Shown here: in pieces, positions 61,573 through 64,000 of the stretch
Numbering within the stretch: position 1 is the first letter of the stretch
Layout: every line of letters starts with the position of its first letter
Source: Psychrobacillus sp044762745
GTDB taxonomy: Bacteria > Bacillota > Bacilli > Bacillales_A > Planococcaceae
NCBI RefSeq assembly: GCF_044762745.1
Contig: NZ_JBIWEX010000023.1
Coordinates: 18,542 to 82,541, forward strand
Direction of reading: 5' to 3'
Length of the DNA stretch: 64,000 nucleotides
Notes under the pieces: generated by a model
Seen by the model: only the letters and a program-made list of their open reading frames with translations
Told to the model about the DNA's origin: nothing
Database searches by the model: none
Made by a program: the position numbers and the translations under genes

Positions 61573-61612
61573 TACGGAGAACCGTACCACAAATGATGGT
61601 AAAACAAAGGGG
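61573..61612. repeat. Dispersed repeat R1-like, copy 6
   Basis: ACGGAGAACCGTACCACAAAT..TGGTAAAAC; matches 34590 and 45350. The rest of 61465-61829 holds one terminator and no gene. Confidence 0.5.
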
Positions 61613-61681
61613 TGAACTAACTATAAATAGCCATTGGCTGTCGAAGATTGTTTAAATGTAATCATATATTTTCTAATGAAT

Positions 61682-61720
61682 TTGGCGAGAAGCGAAAACT
61701 TTCTTGCCAAGTTCTTTTTT
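61682..61720 (+). terminator. Terminator upstream of sigma operon
   Basis: TTGGCGAGAA / TTCTTGCCAA stem, 9-base loop, T7 soon after. Confidence 0.7.
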
Positions 61721-61829
61721 TATTTCTTAACTCAAGAAATATATGTTAAAGGGAAATAAGTAACCCAAATTTGTAATTTTTTTGTTAACCTTTTTAGTTT
61801 TGAAACGTTTTAAAGGTAGGAGGTTTGAA

Positions 61830-62342
61830 ATGAATGATTCCATGATGGGGAAAAAATTAAATGAGATACTAAAATTTGTTTACTCTTACCTTATAAAAAT
61901 GGGTGCTTCAAAGGAGGATGCAGAAGATATTATCCAAGATACTGCGTATAAGTTTTTACAATACATAGACTCAGTCCAGATTGATAATATCCAAAGTTGG
62001 CTATTTAGAGTAGCAGTAAATCAATATTATGATTTGTCCCGTAAGAAATCTAGACGAAGAGATATATTATTGAAATTCAACGTACAGGAAATATTTGAGG
62101 AAGAAACACCTGAAAAAGTCCTCATGCAAAGTGAACTAGAAAGAGATATACATGAAATCTTAACGAAATTAAAACCAAAATACAGGCAGTTGCTTCTTCT
62201 GAAATATAGTACAGGACTAAAAATAAAAGAGATAGCAGAACTGTATAGCATGAAAGAAGGATCTGTTAAGACTGTTCTCCATAGGGCAAGAAAAGAATTT
62301 ATAGAACAATATAGGAGGTATGAAAATGAACAAGGAAAATGA
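61830..62342 (+). CDS. ECF RNA polymerase sigma factor
   Basis: 170 residues: region 2 (KEDAEDIIQDTAYKFLQYI, SWLFRVAVNQYYDLSRKKSR) and region 4 (LKPKYRQLLLLKYSTGLKIK, EGSVKTVLHRARKEFIEQY). ATG 61830 follows TAGGAGG; a longer frame from 61782 lacks a site. It overlaps the anti-sigma gene by 17 bp. No clear ECF promoter; a TGAAAC at about 61800 lacks a good -10. Confidence 0.92.
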   Translation: MNDSMMGKKLNEILKFVYSYLIKMGASKEDAEDIIQDTAYKFLQYIDSVQIDNIQSWLFRVAVNQYYDLSRKKSRRRDILLKFNVQEIFEEETPEKVLMQSELERDIHEILTKLKPKYRQLLLLKYSTGLKIKEIAELYSMKEGSVKTVLHRARKEFIEQYRRYENEQGK

Positions 62343-63297
62343 GTTTTTTTCTAAAGATTTTGAATTTGAGGATTTGGTAAAAAAAGCAAAGAGACGTTCA
62401 ATAATAAAAATGGTGCTCATCTCATTAGTTATTAGTGTCATAGTATTATTTGGGCTATATTTTATTGGCGATACAGTAATGAAAATGAAAATGGAAAAGG
62501 AGACCGACTTAGATTCGGCTTGGAACGGAGTTATGGGCGCCAACATCGAAAAGCGAGGTGGCATATTTAATTATTCTCTAACTTCTGCAACAGCAAAAAC
62601 GAAGTTAGTAAAAGTCGTTGGAGGAGTACCAATTCCATGGGGGGAACAGGAAAAAGTTTTTACTATTTTCGGTTCGTCTCGACTTATTTCAAATAATGGT
62701 CCTTCTGGCTTAGGCTACTCAGATGATGAGCGAATTCCTATGTATTATGAAGGAGAAAGAGTCGTTGAATTTTTTCATCCACAAGTAAATTATAAGCAAA
62801 TATTTGATGATAGAAAGTTACTTAATGTGATTGATGATAACAAAGTTGTAGAAATGGCTTTTTCGTTTGATGATGGTTACTCCATTGAAGAAGTAAATGA
62901 GGTATTTAAAGAACAATTAGCATGGTATTGGGTAGATACGTTTAGTAAAGATCAAATAGAAAATGATAATAATTTTAACAAAGATAAGAATTTCCGAGAC
63001 GCTACTATCCATGGTTTTCAAGCATATGGCTTTTCATATAACCGAAATGCAGAAACCTATTCTGCCTCTAACTTTATATCAATCTTAGAGAGAGTAAAGG
63101 AAGATGGTGGTGATTATCAAGAAGATGCAGATAGAATTATTACTAACATAACTAATCAGGGCGAAATAAAACTAGAACCTCAGAACCTAAAAATCATTGG
63201 TGTGATAGTTACAGGAAAACCAAGTGATTTAATAAAGTTTAGTGATGAATCTATGATTCGCGGCGCTACATTAGGAGCAACAACAGACCAATATTAA
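62326..63297 (+). CDS. Anti-sigma factor with sigma-factor-regulator N- and C-terminal domains
   Basis: 323 residues: cytoplasmic N-terminus (about 1-28; FFSKDFEFEDLVKKAKRRS), one membrane segment (MVLISLVISVIVLFGLYFIG, about 29-50), then a long extracytoplasmic domain with GVPIPWGEQEKVF and WYWVDTFSKDQI. It matches the Sigma_reg_N/Sigma_reg_C type of anti-sigma. ATG 62326 is chosen for its 7-base distance from AGGAGGT; ATG 62320 is too close. Holds the upstream sigma factor at the membrane until a signal arrives. Confidence 0.85.
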   Translation: MNKENEFFSKDFEFEDLVKKAKRRSIIKMVLISLVISVIVLFGLYFIGDTVMKMKMEKETDLDSAWNGVMGANIEKRGGIFNYSLTSATAKTKLVKVVGGVPIPWGEQEKVFTIFGSSRLISNNGPSGLGYSDDERIPMYYEGERVVEFFHPQVNYKQIFDDRKLLNVIDDNKVVEMAFSFDDGYSIEEVNEVFKEQLAWYWVDTFSKDQIENDNNFNKDKNFRDATIHGFQAYGFSYNRNAETYSASNFISILERVKEDGGDYQEDADRIITNITNQGEIKLEPQNLKIIGVIVTGKPSDLIKFSDESMIRGATLGATTDQY

Positions 63298-63341
63298 ACT
63301 GTTGTGGAAGTGCAATTTATTTTTGAAAGGGGAATTTAGAA

Positions 63342-63713
63342 ATGATGAAAAAGGCTATAATTTCAGGAATTGTTTTTTGTTCAATCTTGTTAGTTGGATG
63401 TAATACAACCGAGGTATTAGAAAGCGAGCAGGAAGTAGTAGTTTCTCAGGGGAAATTATTTTCTGAATTACAAAATGAAATAATATTATCTATTACAGAG
63501 CAAACGGAACTTGAAAGTGATTCACTAGCAATAATGTTAGGTGGTGGTGCTGATGAATTTACAGTTTCAGTAGGTTTCCCGAAGGATGCAAAAATTGATG
63601 CTACGTTGATTCAACAAATAGTTGAAGATTCTATTAAGAATGTTTCTGAAACAGAAACAGTAACAACTAGCGAAGAAAAAATGAAAATAAAAATAAAGAT
63701 CGAGAAATACTAA
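63342..63713 (+). CDS. Small lipoprotein of the sigma operon
   Basis: 123 residues: signal MMKKAIISGIVFCSIL, lipobox LVGC (Cys near 20), then a small alpha/beta domain of unknown family ending in EEKMKIKIKIEKY. It lies 44 bp after the anti-sigma gene, so it probably belongs to the same operon or regulon. AAAGGGG precedes the ATG pair. Confidence 0.7.
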   Translation: MMKKAIISGIVFCSILLVGCNTTEVLESEQEVVVSQGKLFSELQNEIILSITEQTELESDSLAIMLGGGADEFTVSVGFPKDAKIDATLIQQIVEDSIKNVSETETVTTSEEKMKIKIKIEKY

Positions 63714-63898
63714 CAGTGAAGTTCTTAAAGGATACAAACAGCACTAAAAATAAAGTAGTGTTATAGTATGGAATGTACTTAAACTCCCATGAAAATTAAA
63801 ATCTTCGATTTAGAGAAAAAGACAATACGAAAGCAGACGCGGCTCATTTGTTTTTTTAAAATTGCAGCGCCAAAATCTGGATGGAATTATTTGTTGGA

Positions 63899-64000
63899 TT
63901 AGGAAGCATTTGGTTCAGTGATTGTAACGTTGTAACCCAAGTTTTCAAGTCTTCGAACAGAATATCGTACAATCGATTGTTCTTTTTGCTTGTCAAAGTA
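63899..64000 (-). CDS. C-terminal 33 residues of an unidentified protein (partial)
   Basis: An open minus-strand frame from the window edge to TAA at 63899: YFDKQKEQSIVRYSVRRLEN, then LGYNVTITEPNAS. The ending has the feel of a transposase C-terminus, but I cannot name a family. The gap 63714-63898 shows nothing else. Confidence 0.35.
   Translation of the reverse strand, partial: YFDKQKEQSIVRYSVRRLENLGYNVTITEPNAS

Noticed and set aside
61795..61829. ECF promoter for the second sigma gene
   Set aside because: TGAAAC at about 61800 has no CGTC-like -10 at 16-17 bases and overlaps the ribosome site.
1..64000. CRISPR arrays, tRNA or rRNA genes, integrase or intact prophage
   Set aside because: None seen: no regularly spaced 25-40 bp repeats with spacers, no cloverleaf-like tRNA with CCA end, and no phage structural genes.

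Overview
The window looks like a chromosome segment of a low-GC, endospore-forming Firmicute of the Bacillaceae/Planococcaceae type (Psychrobacillus, Lysinibacillus, Sporosarcina or a relative). The grounds are AT-rich DNA, strong AGGAGG ribosome binding sites, ATG/TTG/GTG starts, an alpha/beta-type spore SASP, a CotH spore-coat kinase, a LysM-M14 endopeptidase that reads very like the Lysinibacillus sphaericus sporulation endopeptidase I, HPr kinase, and ECF sigma/anti-sigma pairs. Family names come from reading translations by eye; no database was searched.

Layout. 0-4.7 kb: the end of a CofE-like gene, a divergent LysR regulator, HPr kinase (hprK) and a chemoreceptor. 4.7-8.1 kb (minus strand): a sporulation cluster with a SET-domain protein, CotH kinase, a Ser/Arg repeat protein that looks like a made-to-measure CotH substrate, a low-complexity membrane protein and a SASP. 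8.3-11.6 kb: a Gfo/Idh/MocA dehydrogenase and a methionine-type ABC transporter, flanked by two palindromic repeats. 12.4-23 kb: a sugar-acid (uronate) locus with a dehydrogenase, DctQMP TRAP transporter behind a candidate CcpA (cre) site, YesM/YesN-type two-component system, uronate isomerase uxaC and a secreted GH3 glycosidase. 23.2-29.7 kb (minus): the sporulation endopeptidase and a complete livKHMGF branched-chain amino acid ABC operon.

29.7-48.7 kb is an untidy accessory stretch: two tiny hydrophilic genes around a dead penicillin-binding protein, a PadR/DUF4188 pair, a YczE-like membrane protein, an ECF sigma/anti-sigma pair with a recognisable autoregulatory promoter, a YciI gene, a FecBCD-type siderophore importer, a PepSY membrane protein, a dead IS transposase, an Rgg/PlcR-like regulator divergent from a 31-codon hydrophobic peptide gene, gene fragments, and several families of short dispersed repeats. 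48.7-51.8 kb is a clearly GC-richer island (response regulator, histidine kinase, PepSY-like secreted protein), probably acquired from a Paenibacillus-like donor. It is followed by a decayed JetD-like (Wadjet) gene.

52.6-64 kb: aspartate ammonia-lyase, a B-box/TM2 protein, an aromatic-acid-exporter-type protein, a polar amino acid ABC operon whose permease carries one in-frame amber codon, a type I toxin-antitoxin locus with a promoter-to-terminator antisense RNA, an MBL hydrolase/alpha-beta hydrolase pair, and a second ECF sigma/anti-sigma operon. The strongest structural surprise is that 37.0-37.8 kb and 59.3-61.5 kb are two copies of one ancestral segment that have decayed reciprocally: YciI survives in one copy and the hydrolases in the other. 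The best candidates for new biology are the CotH-SET-Ser/Arg module, the Rgg-like/peptide pair and the type I toxin locus.
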